DNA of 64,000 nucleotides from Undaria pinnatifida (lineage: Eukaryota > Sar > Phaeophyceae > Laminariales > Alariaceae). Made by a program: the position numbers and the translations under genes. Every line of letters begins with the position of its first letter. Within the stretch, counting starts at the first letter, position 1. The DNA is taken from the NCBI GenBank assembly GCA_012845835.1, contig JABAKD010000016.1, positions 18,437,820 through 18,501,819 on the forward strand, given 5' to 3'. This document shows, in pieces, positions 44,761 through 57,054 of the stretch. A model generated the notes under the pieces. It ran no database searches and was not told the origin of the DNA. It saw nothing but the letters and a program-made list of their open reading frames with translations.

Positions 44761-45500
44761 TGTTAAAATACGGCCTCGAAAGGCCTGTAATTATCTGAAT
44801 TGACATAGTTTGGGATGGGTTTCGTATGATAAGGTTGGCGTTTTATATTCGGGATAGTCAGGAAATAGATTGGGGGCACGTGCCGCGGATCTTCGAAGCC
44901 ATCCGGGGCTCAGAAGCCATCCGGGGCTCTGGTGGAACCTAATAGAAAGCTACGTCTCCGCTATGGCTAAGAAAGTGAGTACTCTGCGAGGACTTGCTCA
45001 ATTGGCAGACCTCCAGGGGACATTCTGTGTCCGCCCAATACTCTTACAATATGGCGTTGTCGGCAGGATGAGTTCCTGGCTCCATAGTCAGACCGTTAGA
45101 TAGAGGTGCGGAAGTGGGTATTGAGGAGCCGCATCTTCTACTCATCATGGTCTAGTTCGTAGAACCGGAGTTTCCCCGAATCTCCCACATTTCTGCATAT
45201 ATATGCAGCTCATCAGGGTGGGCTATAGACTATATAGTGTTAAGATACGGCCTCGAAAGTCCTGTAATTATCCAAATTAAGATAATTTTGATGGGTTTCG
45301 TATGGTAAGGTTGGCGTTTTATATTCGGGATAGTCTGGAAATAGATCGGAGGCACGTGCCCTCAGAAGCCATCCGGGGCTCTGGTGGAACCTAATAAAAA
45401 GCTACGTCTCTGCTAAGGCTGAGAAAGTGAGTACTCTCCAAGGACCTGCTCAATTGGCAGACCTTCAGGGGACTTTCTGTGTCTCCGCCCAATACTCTTG
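44761..45500 (+). repeat. Direct duplication of about 270 bp
   Basis: Segments 44761-45045 and 45238-45500 share 'tacggcctcgaaag', 'gttggcgttttatattcggg', 'cagaagccatccggggctct', 'ggtggaacctaata', 'gagtactct' and 'gctcaattggcagacc'. About 190 bp of unrelated sequence separates them. Confidence 0.85.
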
Positions 45501-45726
45501 AGACTTACACTGGTTCAAAATGCCACACATATACCTGATAAATAGTTCCGTTCAGTGGAGTTCACTAATAAAGGAAAACGTCCGAACCAAGTCGGCTAAA
45601 AGCAGTGAAAGCGTTGTTCACCGCGAGGCTTAGACTAGGCAGTGATACACGTTGTATATTTGACTTTTCTAACCATTTTTCCCCAGTGATGTCATTATAG
45701 GTGGCACTTCGACCGGTATTTCGCAT

Positions 45727-45757
45727 GGGTTAGGGTTAGGGTTAGGGTTAAGGTTAG
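45727..45757 (+). repeat. Interstitial TTAGGG repeats
   Basis: Four to five TTAGGG units followed by TTAAGG, the cleanest of the three telomere-like tracts in the window. Confidence 0.75.
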
Positions 45758-45885
45758 CTAGCGTGGTTGAAAACACACGATAACAATGTAGGACGCCCGG
45801 TTGAGGGCCGCTGCTTGCTGTTGTTGGATGCCAACACTGTTACTATTGATAACCCTAACACCCACCCGATCAACCAAATATTTCA

Positions 45886-46385
45886 ATGTGCAGGGCTAAA
45901 GTAATCTTAGTCCGGTACTGGTACTCGGTGTGCGGCAACCACATCATAGTGCCGCACAAATAATTGGTAAGTAAGGTCTTCTACGACGACAGCATCATAC
46001 TTCGTGCCGGTGCAAACTTTGGACTCTTTGCCACCGCACGTTTGAAGGTCGAAGGATGGTCACTATATGATACGAATCACATCGGAGTGTAACAGACATC
46101 CTTGCCGAAGCAACCTCAACACAAATATTTCAATGTTCAGGGCTATAGCCATCTTAGTCTGGTACTGATAATGGTACAAGGTGCGTCAACCATCATTAAG
46201 TGTAGTGCCGCACAATGGGTAAGGTCTACGACGACAGTAGTACTAGTAGTATTATTATACTTCGTACCAGTGTAAACTAAGGACTCTTTGCCACCGCACG
46301 TTTGAAGGTTGAAGGGTGATCACCATGATACGAATCACATCGGAGTGTAACAGATAACCCTGCCGAAGCAACCTCAACACATAGT
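45886..46385 (+). repeat. Tandem duplication of about 240 bp
   Basis: Units start near 45886 and 46128. Shared blocks include 'caatgt(g/t)cagggcta', 'atcttagtc', 'ggactctttgccaccgcacg', 'tttgaaggt' and 'gatacgaatcacatcggagt'. Confidence 0.9.
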
Positions 46386-46489
46386 CTATATTATACCATT
46401 GTAACCGTCGAAACTGAAACGTGTCGTATGTATACAAGCAGTTACTTAGTAGCTACTACTGTAGTATAGAGAAAGAAAGACATTTATTT

Positions 46490-46835
46490 GTGCCGCAATA
46501 TCTTGACCAAGGATTTTCCACCAATAAACTCCAGCCTAAAATGTTGACCAAAAAAAAAACTGCGGGCACGAAATGTCTTTCTTCAATAAACTCCAGCCTA
46601 GAATATTGACCAATAAAAAAACTGCACTTTGCGGGCACGAAATGTCTTTCTTCTGTTGTAGTGTCCGGTCGGCGAACTGGTCGAGATGGAAGCAAATATG
46701 ATGTGGGTATGAATGAATTGATGAGTTTGGGTCTGTCTGCCGTAACTGCCGCGTCTGTGCCGCTCGTTTCACTTGTTGTTGTGTCAATCGTCATTATTCC
46801 ACCGCTTCTGTAGAAGAAGGAGTGCCGATCCGCGT
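46490..46835 (+). repeat. Dispersed repeat K, copy 1 with internal duplication
   Basis: Shares with 47395-47690 the series 'aaggattttcc(a/t)cca', 'ccagcct', 'gaa(a)tgtctttct', 'gtgtccggtcg', 'gagatggaag', 'gagtgccgatc'. Inside this copy a segment of about 55 bp (46525-46580 and 46585-46640) is itself duplicated. Confidence 0.75.
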
Positions 46836-46851
46836 GCGTATAGCAGGTACC

Positions 46852-47265
46852 TGTTAAGGAATTAGAGGGTGTTAGTCCGTTTGACCACTTACTACTTGCA
46901 AAACGTTAACCAATTGCTTAAAGCTTTCCAAAAACTAACAAGCCTTGACATTATCCCCCCCTGAAACGGCGAGATAGCAGGTTGGCCGGATATACGAGCG
47001 GACGTGTCAATATCCAAGCGCTTCATTTCCTGGGTATACGGGAGAAAGTTCCTTTCAAGTTCGACATGGCATTGGGTAGCAAAAATCGTGAAATTTAGTA
47101 TTGGTGGATGGTGGGATTCGAGCCCGCGACCCAAAAACCCATGGTCTGTCGAAGACGCCATTTGTTGAGGAACTAGCGGATATTAGCCCCTTTGACCACT
47201 TGCAAAAAAAAGTTAACTAGCCAACTGCCTACTTACTACCCAAACTAAGCCTTTCTTTTATAACA
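46852..47265 (-). mobile_element. Complete TRIM (terminal-repeat retrotransposon in miniature)
   Basis: LTRs of about 100 bp at 46852-46950 and 47163-47265 (TGTT...ACA) flank a 212-bp non-coding interior. TACC at 46848-46851 and 47266-47269 is a 4-bp target duplication. On the minus strand the interior starts with TGGCGTCTTCGACAGACC, a plausible tRNA primer-binding site, and ends with AGGGGGGGATAA, a polypurine tract next to the 3' LTR. This fixes the orientation. No protein is encoded. Confidence 0.8.
47095..47162 (-). other. tRNA-like 3' half inside the TRIM
   Basis: The minus strand reads GGTCGCGGGCTCGAATCCC followed by ACCATCCACCA, resembling a T-arm, acceptor strand and CCA. No matching 5' acceptor strand or anticodon arm is evident. 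It may be tRNA sequence captured during reverse transcription. Confidence 0.3.
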
Positions 47266-47394
47266 TACCGGTATGTGTATGTATGCCAAGCACAGAATAA
47301 TAGCTGGTATACAGAGTTGCAGCGTACGCGAACACGTGGGACCCGATTTGAACAAGCCCTGTCTGTTATCGTGACCCCCCAGAAAAACATTTGT

Positions 47395-47690
47395 GCCCGC
47401 AAATATTGATCAAGGATTTTCCTCCAACGAAAATTCCAGCCTGAAAAAATGGTCGATCATAAAACTGGGGGTACGAATTGTCTTTCTGTTGTTGCAGTGT
47501 CCGGTCGAAACTGTGAGCGAGATGGAAGTAAATACGGTACCAGTCAGTGTTAGTAGATAGTGCATGAATTGATGTGTTTGGGTCTGTCTGCCGTATCTTT
47601 GTCTGTCTGTGCCGCTCGTTTCAGTTGGGTCAACCGTCGTTGTTCCACCACCTCCGTAGAATGAGTGCCGATCGCGTGCGTACATCTACA
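47395..47690 (+). repeat. Dispersed repeat K, copy 2
   Basis: Homologous to 46490-46835 as described there, without the internal duplication. The two copies bracket the TRIM. Confidence 0.7.
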
Positions 47691-48194
47691 TATCATGGAA
47701 GGCAACACGATATGTATTATATACTACTACTCGTATATGCTAAGCACATAATATTTGGCAGTAGTGTAGAGAATTACTAATAATATAATATTTGGAGGGT
47801 ACGGACACCGGGGGAGCGAGTGGATAACTCCTGATATCGTGACCCCCCCCCCCCCCCGCTCTTGCTGGTCCATGACACAACGTCAAGAACCCCATATATC
47901 CATCTGCGTATCTATCTGCTATATATTACCTGGCACCTGGTACGTACTGATTGAAGTATTATGTACGTTCTGGACTGCAAGGACACGTGCTCACAGAATG
48001 AAATCAAAACGACGTGTTGTCTGCAACATCCATCTATTTTGTTGTGTACACATATATATGCGCACATACATGTATCACGTGTACTTTGATTTCTAGAGGG
48101 TTGATCCGGGGTTGAGCTGACGATTGTGAGTGGTGATGAGCTTCAGCCGGACAACATTTAATTTCCGTGTTGAGTATTTCCACCAGGTATCTCT
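47691..48194. other. No recognisable gene
   Basis: Contains a C-run of about 14 bases at 47846-47859 and a GTACC-type palindrome near 47940. No coding similarity. Confidence 0.4.
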
Positions 48195-48460
48195 GAGTCG
48201 TTCTACGATAGCCCCCCCCAACTTTTCTTTAACGAAATCACCAGTTTTGAAACCAGCTCCCGGCCGTAACTCCTGAAATGCGGTGCCCCTTGCCACCCCG
48301 ACGTCATCGTTCGATGTATAGTCCTTTGCAAACAAGAAAATAAATGTGGAGATGTTTTTTTCATCTAGCATCTTTCCTCGTGTCAAGGAGCCATGAAACG
48401 TTCGTGAAAGAAATCGCCGGTTTTGGGGGGGGGGGTATCGTAGAATCAGTCCTCTCTATT
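48195..48460 (-). repeat. Inverted partner of 44.0-44.6 kb
   Basis: On the minus strand encodes DDVGVARGTAFQELRPGAGF then KTGDFVKEKLGGAIVERL, parallel to the plus-strand copy at 44484-44600. At 48385-48450 a degenerate second unit ('gaaacgttcgtgaaagaaatcgcc', then a G-run) resembles 43995-44060 in inverse orientation. Confidence 0.6.
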
Positions 48461-48794
48461 GCTATTGTAAAGTCTAGGATTGAGCTGTGACGTTGTGAGG
48501 AGTTTCAGCCTGCCAATGTCGTCTTTCTGTATCGTATCTCTGCTTTATAGCCAGCAGCGTCAACGAGAAGGGTTGAGCTGTGATGTTCTGGTCATGAGTT
48601 TCATTATTAGCTCGACGATGTTTCCTCAACGTGTTATTGTTGAGTGAGTGTGTGCTGAGTGGTTCTCGGCGTTGCACATATTGCTGACCGCAGCGGCGCG
48701 CGCGCGCGCGGGGGGGGGGGCTCTGTTCTTCCTTGGAACCATGCACCAGGTATTACAATTCATGAAAAAATAAAAATACACTCCTCCTCCATCT

Positions 48795-49500
48795 AGCTAT
48801 GAGATCGAAGATTTCGTCAAAATTCATCTTTGAAAGCTGTGTGTATGTGATACTCCGATCGCGCGTATTACTAGGTGTGTGTGTCCCCACTAACAAGGGT
48901 ATAGGTCGGCGACTCCCCTTGGAACTAGCTTGTACCAGGGTCAACAGGGTGATTTTAATCACTCTGTGCATGGAAACTATAGCAAGCACCCGTTTTTGAG
49001 GGGGACAAAATATGACGGCTGTGTGGGATGCCTCGGTTTATCTAATACCTGAAATGAACAGAGATATATATAGGTGTGCTACCAACCACGCATCCCCCAC
49101 TCGGAGTACCACTACACTACAGTACGGAAAGGAAGTAGTAGTAGTATAGATAAAATGAGAAGGTTTGGGGAAAGGAAATGGGGAAATGGTTGGCAGAAGG
49201 TCATCGATACCACTGCTTTATGAAAGGATATTCGATTTATATCGGAATGGCTTCTACGCCACATTGTCGGAGGGCAAAAAAATAAATAAATATATTCTGT
49301 AAGTCGTATAACCGGTGGGGAAGGGCGGGGTTTTTTAGGGGGCGCGGCGGGGGGGGGGGGGGGGGGGTGAAAAAATGGGGGGGAGGCGATTTCCAACATT
49401 TTCAGGTGGCATAAAAATGTACAGGGGCTTACGGTACGCGTGATGCTAGGTCTAGGCGATGGTGGGGTGGCGAGGAAGGAGGGGGCGCGGGGGAGGTTAA
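48795..49500 (+). repeat. Dispersed repeat H, copy 1
   Basis: Shares with 59533-59890 'gagatcgaagatttcgtc', 'agctgtgtgt', 'gatactccgat', 'gcgcgtatta', 'cggcgactcccctt', 'ttgtaccagggtcaacaggg' and a terminal 'gggttttttaggggg' G-rich end. A 225-bp segment at 49066-49290, related to 44080-44290, is extra in this copy. Confidence 0.8.
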
Positions 49501-52252
49501 TTTGAAATTGAAGACAGTATGCATGAATAATAAGCAAATCTCAAATGTGCTATATTACATGCACGAATACACACACATATATACATCTGTCTGTGTGTAC
49601 GTGTCGTCATGTTTCTCTCGTTGTTTCAAATTGTTTTCCATTTGTTTATCCTTCTTCTTACTACTTTTTCCTTCCCCCCCCCCGTTTTTTTTCTTCTTGT
49701 TCCAAATAATAATAAAAATAATAATAATCCGTAGCCTGGTGTGCTGGCTTGCACCGTTTTTTTTACCCTCGTGTTCATTGCGTTCCAACTCACCTTGCTG
49801 TGTTTGCAATGTGTATATCTAAATGTTTCGTGGTTTGTGACCACAAAGTTCAGTTCGTCTCTCTAGGGTAGGCATCTGCACGGACGCTGGTTGCGCTGGA
49901 TGTAGACGTAATAATGTGGGTGGACATATCTGTTTAGTATGAATAAGAACACGCATGTCATACATATTATATGAAACGTGCTGTCTAGGGTTGATGACCT
50001 GTGACGTTCTCGCCACGAGAGTCAGCTTGGTGGTGATATGTGTCCCCAACGTATTCTGGAGTGGTGCGTGGTTCTCGACGTTGTGTTGCTGACTTCGGCA
50101 GGGGTGGGTGGGGTGGGGCTCTGTTCGCCCGTCTTGAGCTATCGATATACATGCATAAGATGATGGCTGTCTGTGCATAATGTTTAGCCCAAAACGAAAT
50201 GCAGTTAGCAGTATGCTTCGAAGAACATATATATGCTATTGTATGAAAAAGAATAGTAGTAGCGATATCTGTCTATGTATCATATGTAACATGACGGAAT
50301 GCAGGCACATAGAGCGCAACAGTAGTGTAGCTGTACAACATCATCAGTAGTATACAGTAGTAGTGTAGTAGTCGTAGTGGTAGTAGTAACATTATTATCA
50401 GACTAGACTATGTATACATAACCGTTCGTTATAATAATTAGTTCCTGATCACTTTCATTGAGGAGCTCAACTGGCCAGGAACGTGTTGGTCCAAAAAGTG
50501 CAATCTCCACCGAGGAGTGACTCAGTAGTATATAGTATAGTAGAGTAAGGATAACATGTTATACATACATTTCATTCATTCAGTATTATTTGTCGCATTC
50601 TTAGTTAAATTGCGAAGTGTGCCCCCAGCGGATGCGGCGTCCTGGGACGTTTCGGCCCCAATTTTCGCCGCGAGTCGGGTGGTGGTAGTTTGTTTGGTAA
50701 TAATGTATTCGCACCAAGCGACATGCCCGGCGACGGACGGTCACGAAAAACTCGTCGTGCGCCCGACGTTGTCCCGTGTTCGCAGATCTCTGGAACAACG
50801 ACGACAGCGGCAGCCATTCGTGTAGTATTATTGTTGTCGTAGTAGTAGAGTTGAAACCTACTACTATGTCGTAGGATGGGCTGGTTAAGAAAAAAAAGGT
50901 ATGTTTTTTTTTTTTACATTGCCAGCCCATATATATAATAGTCTACACACATACAACATGTTGTACACACATGCATGCCTGGTACGTCGGAAAACACACC
51001 AACCACACGCATGATGATGTATACACACACTTACTTACCGGTTTGTCCATTATTACCCCCGCTCCCCCCTTCCCTCCGTACTATGTACTACATAATTTGC
51101 ACACTATAGCAAGCAGCTAGCTGCTATTAATAGCAGCAAACTGGCGGGTTCGGAGTATCTATACTAAAATAATACCTGGTACTTACTATTTATGCTGCCT
51201 GTTGTTGTTACAGAGAATACCAACATTGGGGCCACAGCAGCAGCAAGCAGCTGCTAGCAGAGAGTCTGAGAGGTGGTTGTGATGACGTTTTGGGGGCAGA
51301 GCAGTCTGAGAGGTTGTTATGACGTTGTGAGTGATGAGACTCTCATTGTGACCCATGAGAGAGACGGCTCGAAGGACAATATTTAGTCTACATAGACTAT
51401 TACTATACTTCGAAGTATATAATATGATGAGTAGAAAGTGACAGTTGCACATTTACTTAATTTATTATTATATGGATTATTATACGGATTCCGATTGTAT
51501 CATGCCTGGGGTGAATAATGTGTGTGACATGGTCATTCATCCTCCGTGGATCCATCCGTGGTTGGTTTTGCGGCATGTAGACTCTGTGCTACATACACAC
51601 CAGTGCATACTACAGCGCGGCAAGCCACAATGAATCAAAAAGTCTAGTTCCAGTCTTCTTCTACTACTGCCAGCAAAGCTCGTACCATACCATTAAATAC
51701 CATATCACACCGGAGATGATTCAGGATGGCTACACAACAATATACCGGTACCGTATACCAGAGAGCAGACCACAGAGACCAGAGACGGGTCGTATCTTTT
51801 TTTCGAACTTTGAAAAGGTTCTCAACTTCCTTCTGGTCTGATATTTTTTTCGCCGATCCGCCGATCTTTGATCTTAAAAAACACCATATGAGTCCCGATT
51901 TGAAAATCCTTCCTTCTTTGGAAACCCTCTTTTCAATTTTCAACTTTTGTGAGACACAGCAGGTGCAACAGAGCACACAGCAGCAGCAAAAGACACTTCA
52001 TCTACCTTCCAGCTGCATACCGCCAACTACTCCACAAGCACTGAACCAACAGCATAGCGAACACACCACCCTTTCCTCTTGCTGGGAATCGCCCGCGACT
52101 ACCACTACTGTCTGTTGCATTCGGCAAGAAGACAACACACGGCTGCATACGAGAGAAATCTCTTCTGCCTTCTGTTGTTCAACGAGACCAACATAGTGTA
52201 CGCTCGGCGTGCAACAACGCACAGCTACTGCAACGTCGACATTGATTGCAAC
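49501..52252. other. No recognisable gene; microsatellite and motif-repeat zone
   Basis: Short TAG/GTA-rich microsatellites around 50330-50390 and 50830-50860. A motif resembling 'tgacgtt(c/g)(t/g)...atgag...' recurs at 48480-48610, 49990-50040 and 51290-51345. Open frames are short and unrecognised. 5' untranslated sequence of the MoaE gene probably begins upstream of 52253. Confidence 0.4.
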
Positions 52253-52388
52253 ATGGAAGCGAGCCCGAGGGACTACGTCGCAGTGTCAATGGCCCCTCTC
52301 GACCTGGGGGGGATAGCCAACATGGTCTCCGACCCTCGCGCTGGAGCCACCTCGACTTTCTCCGGCACTACGAGGGACAACCATCACG
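52253..52388 (+). CDS. Molybdopterin synthase catalytic subunit (MoaE/MOCS2B), first coding exon
   Basis: Molybdopterin synthase converts cyclic pyranopterin monophosphate to molybdopterin. 45 codons plus one base from ATG 52253: after MEASPRDYVAVS comes APLDLGGIANMVSDPRAGA and STFSGTTRDNHHG. This matches the MoaE N-terminus ('PLD...(I/V)..V.DP.AGA...F.GTTRD...G'). The donor CACG|GTGAGT follows in the expected region. The rest, including the conserved 'LEYEAY' stretch and active-site lysines, must lie in further exons; I could not find them up to 64,000. The frame is open upstream to 52079, but the family start fits 52253. Confidence 0.82.
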
Positions 52389-54418
52389 GTGAGTGTGTGT
52401 GAGTGAGTGAGCTCGTACGTAGCTCTGTCGGAAGGAGAGTCTGATGCGTTATGTGTGCGAGTCTCTGTTGCTATGATATATCTGGTAGGGTAGAGGGTAG
52501 GTAACAGGTGACTCGTGTGTGCTCGGCGGCAGAAATACGCATCATTGCAATCAAGCCACAACGGCAACGACAGCATCCCAGATTACGTAGTGCTTGCATG
52601 TTATCATACATTGCTTGCTGATCCATCTAAATACTCCGAATTACAGAGCATGACAACAACGAGGTGTACCTGTGGTCATGATATGTATACTGCTGGTGGT
52701 GTGCTCGTAGACGGCGTGCCTGTTACCTCAGGTGTATCACATCCTATACCCACACGTGATACGATACCTTACAGAGTACCCGGTATTTTTCTTGGTGTAT
52801 GATACGTACCATGGTACGTAGTAGGTTGGCGGAGAGAGGGGGGGGGCGCGGACATTGGCTTCTTCATCGTTCAACTTCGCGAACAGATGAAGTTTTAATT
52901 CATTGATTGATTTAGCTCGATTGATTGATTGCTTAGATGGAGAAATAGAGACGGGTTGCCTATTCTACGAGAAGAGTAGCAGCGCGGACCGAGAAATAGA
53001 GACGCCTTGCCTGTTGTACGAGAGTAGCAGCGCGGACCTAACTGCCAGGTATTACGGAATCCTTTTGGGGCCCATGTACAGCAACTACGAAACGACGACG
53101 ATCGCGATCTTGAAAAAAAGCGTCTACCTGGTACGAAAGAACTTGGAAGAGCGTGCAGCACCACCAATATCGCCGTTAGCCGTGCTGCTCGCTTGTCGCA
53201 CAGCTCCCTCCCCCATTACAGTTCGCACACATCCCCTAATATACCCCAACGGCCCGGGCTGCTTCGTTCGGCCAACGGTTTTTTCCTTTTAACGCCTTTA
53301 CAACTGGAAACCCGTGTGGGGGAAAAATTACTTGGAATTAGCGTAGGGAGAGGTTTTAGGGCTCTACCGGGGTTAAAGCCCCCGATGGAGATTTCAGGTG
53401 CCCCCACCGCCCATGCCGCGTACCTCGTGCCACGTGCCTCGTGCGTTGTGGTTGGGGGTTTCGCCACCCATCGGGCTGTTTCTCCCACAAAGAACGAGGC
53501 ATTTGCACCTTTTACCCCTGGTACCGGTACAATAGTTGCATTGGTTATAAGTTATGACAGCGTTGAGTGACGCACCCGTCTGCCCGTCTGCGCTCCTGGT
53601 GGCGGTTTGTTGTGGTGTGTTGTGGTGCGGTCTTGCTAGTTTTTCGGGACGCACACCTCCGATGGATGAACCTATAGTCTACAGTACGAAGTTTATAAGC
53701 TCTGATGGATGAGCGCGAAGTCTACAATACGAAGTTTGGAGCTTTTGAGCTCTACTCGTTTACCCGTCTACTGATCTACTTGCGTTGATTGCTGATTCTG
53801 TATTGCATGATTCAGCATGATTTGTTGATTAAAACACCATTCATCATACCCCCCTGATGTATGATGCTTTCTTTCGTTGGTTCTCGTCTCCTTTTTTTCG
53901 GGTTGGCCGGTGATGTATTTGCCGTTTTATTGCTCCGACGACCACAACCATATCATACCCGCTGTTTAACCGCTGGGTCCTGGTTGTTTAGCTTTTCAGG
54001 TCGATGGCTGAAGCTCTGCTTCTTCTTTGATACCTGGTAAGCATATACAGTAGGGGTCCCCCAGAAGTACCGGTATGTGCCAGCCCAAAAAAAACGGCAC
54101 TTCGCGTCAACCGGCGGTACTCCGCACACTGCCACTATACATATATTTTCATCTAACTGTATACAAGCATAGGTTATTCCCATCTGTTCCAAGCGATTTT
54201 GCGGGCACTATTCCGTCAACCGAGGGACCTGAACCCTACCGTACCTGGTACCTGGCACTTCGTGAACAGCAAGCAAACGCTCTATATCTATATTGTCACA
54301 TTTTGCAAGGCCTGGTCTGCTGTCGACGCGCTGCTGTGTAGCATGTAACACGTGAGACACCAGGTATGCTATGTTGTATGATATGATACTTTGTACGGTA
54401 CCTGGTATGATATATGCA
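52389..54418. other. No recognisable gene (presumed MoaE intron)
   Basis: The segment 53165-53400 has blocks resembling other dispersed repeats ('caactggaaacccg', 'cccgggctgcttcg'; compare 10797, 34380 and 55890). A 30-bp local repeat ('agaaatagagacg..ttgcct') occurs at 52942-53030. GTACC palindromes near 52805 and 54241. Confidence 0.45.
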
Positions 54419-55118
54419 GGTCTGGCCATCATCGTATTGAAAGTTGTGGGCCTTCCAATGGCCGTCACAACATAGCGTAAGACCGCCCTGACTTCTTCGC
54501 CATGTTGCGTGCTCTCCCCAGTGCCATTGATGATGCACTTGATATCCTTTATGAGCCCTATGCCGTATCTAGTCAGGTCCTAGGGTCTGCTAGTATGACA
54601 CTTTCTTCTCTTTTCCTCTCCTTGCTTCCTCTTCTTGTCTTGTCTTTTCTTGCTCTTCTTGTCTTTTCTTTTCTTTTCTTTCCTTTTTCGTTTTTTCGCT
54701 TCCTTGTCTTTTCTTTTCTTTTCTATTCTTTCCTTTCCTTTCCTTCATCTTCTTTTCTTTTCTTCGTCTCTTTCTCCAATTGACTTCCGTCTGTCGTGCG
54801 TATGCGTAGTGATGGGTACTACGTGCAATATAATACGTGGTAGCCTTTCTTGGGTGGCAAGCGGTATAGTCGGTTTTTCCAGGCGCGAGTAGTGAGACGT
54901 ATGCACCAGTATGGACCTGGCACAGCGTAGGCTGACTCCCGATTTCACTTTTATATGTTTCTGGTGGAGGCATGAATTGCGTCAGCTGTATGTATGCGTG
55001 TACCACCTCTGATTTGTTTGTGTTTTTTCCCTGGGGTATTCCTCAGCTCCAGAGTGACTGGAGCCTGTCCTGTGACCACGGACTTGATTATGCGAGTTGA
55101 TGTGAGAACAACAACAGC

Positions 55119-55149
<31 letters not shown>

Positions 55150-55150
55150 T
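54419..55150 (-). mobile_element. Family A repeat, copy A3, ending in (CAA)n
   Basis: Reverse-oriented complete copy: conserved right end first (54419-54600), polypyrimidine tract (54600-54775), middle block, then 'gattatgcgagttgatgtgagaa' and a (CAA)n microsatellite at 55108-55148. It abuts SINE copy S1. Confidence 0.8.
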
Positions 55151-55157
55151 GCATATC

Positions 55158-55463
55158 GGTCGCCCCGGAGGCGTATCAGGTTGTCCTCGAGTCTGGTATA
55201 GGTCAGTTTCGTGAGTTCGAGCCCCGCCGAGTGCACACTCGTACAAATTCGTTGGAAATTTTCTTGTGCACAAATTGACTTGCGGAAAGCGCGACGTGAG
55301 TTAGCAGCACTCGATGAAAATCGACGAGCAGTGGGATTGCTGAATCCTATGCGAGATAAAAAGTTGAAGGCAAGAATCGGGGGGGAAAAGGGACGACACC
55401 GGTGACCACGGCTTGTCCAGAAGCTGGAAAATAGAAGTGTGAGAAAAAATAGAAAAAGAAAAT
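55158..55463 (+). mobile_element. tRNA-derived SINE, copy S1
   Basis: The head resembles a tRNA gene: GGTCGCC start, A-box-like GGCGTATCAGG (55170-55180), B-box-like GAGTTCGAGCCCC (55213-55225). A body of about 230 bp and an A-rich tail (55441-55463) follow. Copies at 57055, 62041 and 63325 are in the opposite orientation. No ORF; mobilisation would depend on a LINE. Confidence 0.75.
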
Positions 55464-57054
55464 GCATGTTGAACATGTTGGCCCTTTTGGAGCCCGTGTA
55501 AAGTCACCCGGCGAGCGCGGAACTTTCAACAGCCTGATAGGAAGGGCATACAGCAGTACGAGTATTTTCTATGCTCCCCGCATATCTTGAGTCTCGAGCC
55601 GCAGTGGTTACCCCTTTTTAGAGCCCCCGATCCCCTCCCTATACTAAATCCAAGTAATTTCGTCCCCAAAACGGGTTTCCAGTGGTAAAGAGGTTAAGAA
55701 CATCCAGGATAAGAAACATCCGGTCAAATCGGCATGTCCCGCCTGTACAAAAAACATCTGCCCGAGGGTTTATATTTCCCACGACAGATACGAGCAATTC
55801 GTTGCTAAGAGCGCATGTTTTGGCTTGTCACGGGGTGCTCTCGAAATAGTCATGGCCCCTTGCAGCCGACTTTGGACGCATCACCTATCCCAGCAACCCG
55901 GGCTGATTCGTGTGATCGATGCTTCTGTAATCCCGACTTATTTTCGACATTTTCCCCACCTAAAGTCCCATACTATGGTACGTAACTACAAGATATAACT
56001 CGAAAGATCAAGCACGCACCCCCTGGACCAATTTCGCAGCCGATTTTCTCGAAATAAGGGTGGTAAACACAACGAAAGTGGCATCTTTGGGAAGATATCG
56101 TGGAGATCCCTCCATAAGCGACTCTCCTCGTTAGCTTCGAGAATCGCCCGAAGGGTTATGTTGTCTGGGCGTGTAACACGGTGCTACTGTTGCTGTTCGA
56201 CACACAACGTGTATGGAAATACGTGGAAGTGTGGTGAGCTTGAGCTTTATTTTTCCCCGTCGGCCGGAGGATAAAAAAGAAAAAAGGCTGCAGCTGTTCA
56301 ACGCACCCGATGCCGGATAACACAAGTGACTGACACCAGCCGAACAATATACCATACGTGCCTTGCAGCGCGTATACCGGTAATTGCCCTCCCAGCCCGA
56401 GCAGCCGAGCAGGCTTTCAGGTTTTCGTTTTCGGTCTTGATTCCTAGTTGCCAAAACTGCCGGGTGTAGTCTACATATATATCCTAGCCTTGTACAGGAG
56501 ACCTGATAAGAAACAGCATCAAACAAAGGCAGACTGGTATTTATTGGAATAAACAAAACCCGGGAGCCGTTTTACTGAAGTTTTTTAGTGTAGAACGCAT
56601 CCCCTCCCACATAGGAAACCCACCCTGAGTCAGTGTTTCTGTTTTTTTTAATTGCATACGAAGGCATATCACGCTCGAAGCCCGCCGGCATTCGACGTAT
56701 TGATCGCTGGGGGATTGACGGGCTGCGGTCGGTATTACAAGCAAGCATGCCCTTTAGAGTGTTGGAGGACAGGGGGGCCGAAGGTAGAATATGGCATATG
56801 AAGTTGGTGTTTCGACGATTGCTTGCTCTTTTGGTGCCATCGTATTATAGATTATGAATAGACAGCTATTAATAGTATTGTATGCAAGTCGTGTGGGCGT
56901 CAGGTGCGAGCACTTGCGCTCGTGCGAATCAGCCTCGGTATTGTTGTACTTCACGCGAGCGTGTGGGCGTGGTGTTACTCGACGCACAGCAGTGCATAGC
57001 ATGCCTTGCGTACCTCGGATTCCGTAGGTCTTCTCAAGCATCAAGAAGTGCGTG
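55464..57054. other. No recognisable gene
   Basis: Contains dispersed repeat J in reverse at 56195-56280 ('cgtggaaatgtggtgagctt'-like with AATAAA complement) and a 'cccgggctg' segment at 55885-55975 resembling 34366-34480. Nothing coding recognised. Confidence 0.4.

Noticed and set aside
50556-50825. Hypothetical 89-residue plus-strand protein with a hydrophobic N-terminus
   Set aside because: No similarity, no splice or translation context, and it sits among microsatellites.
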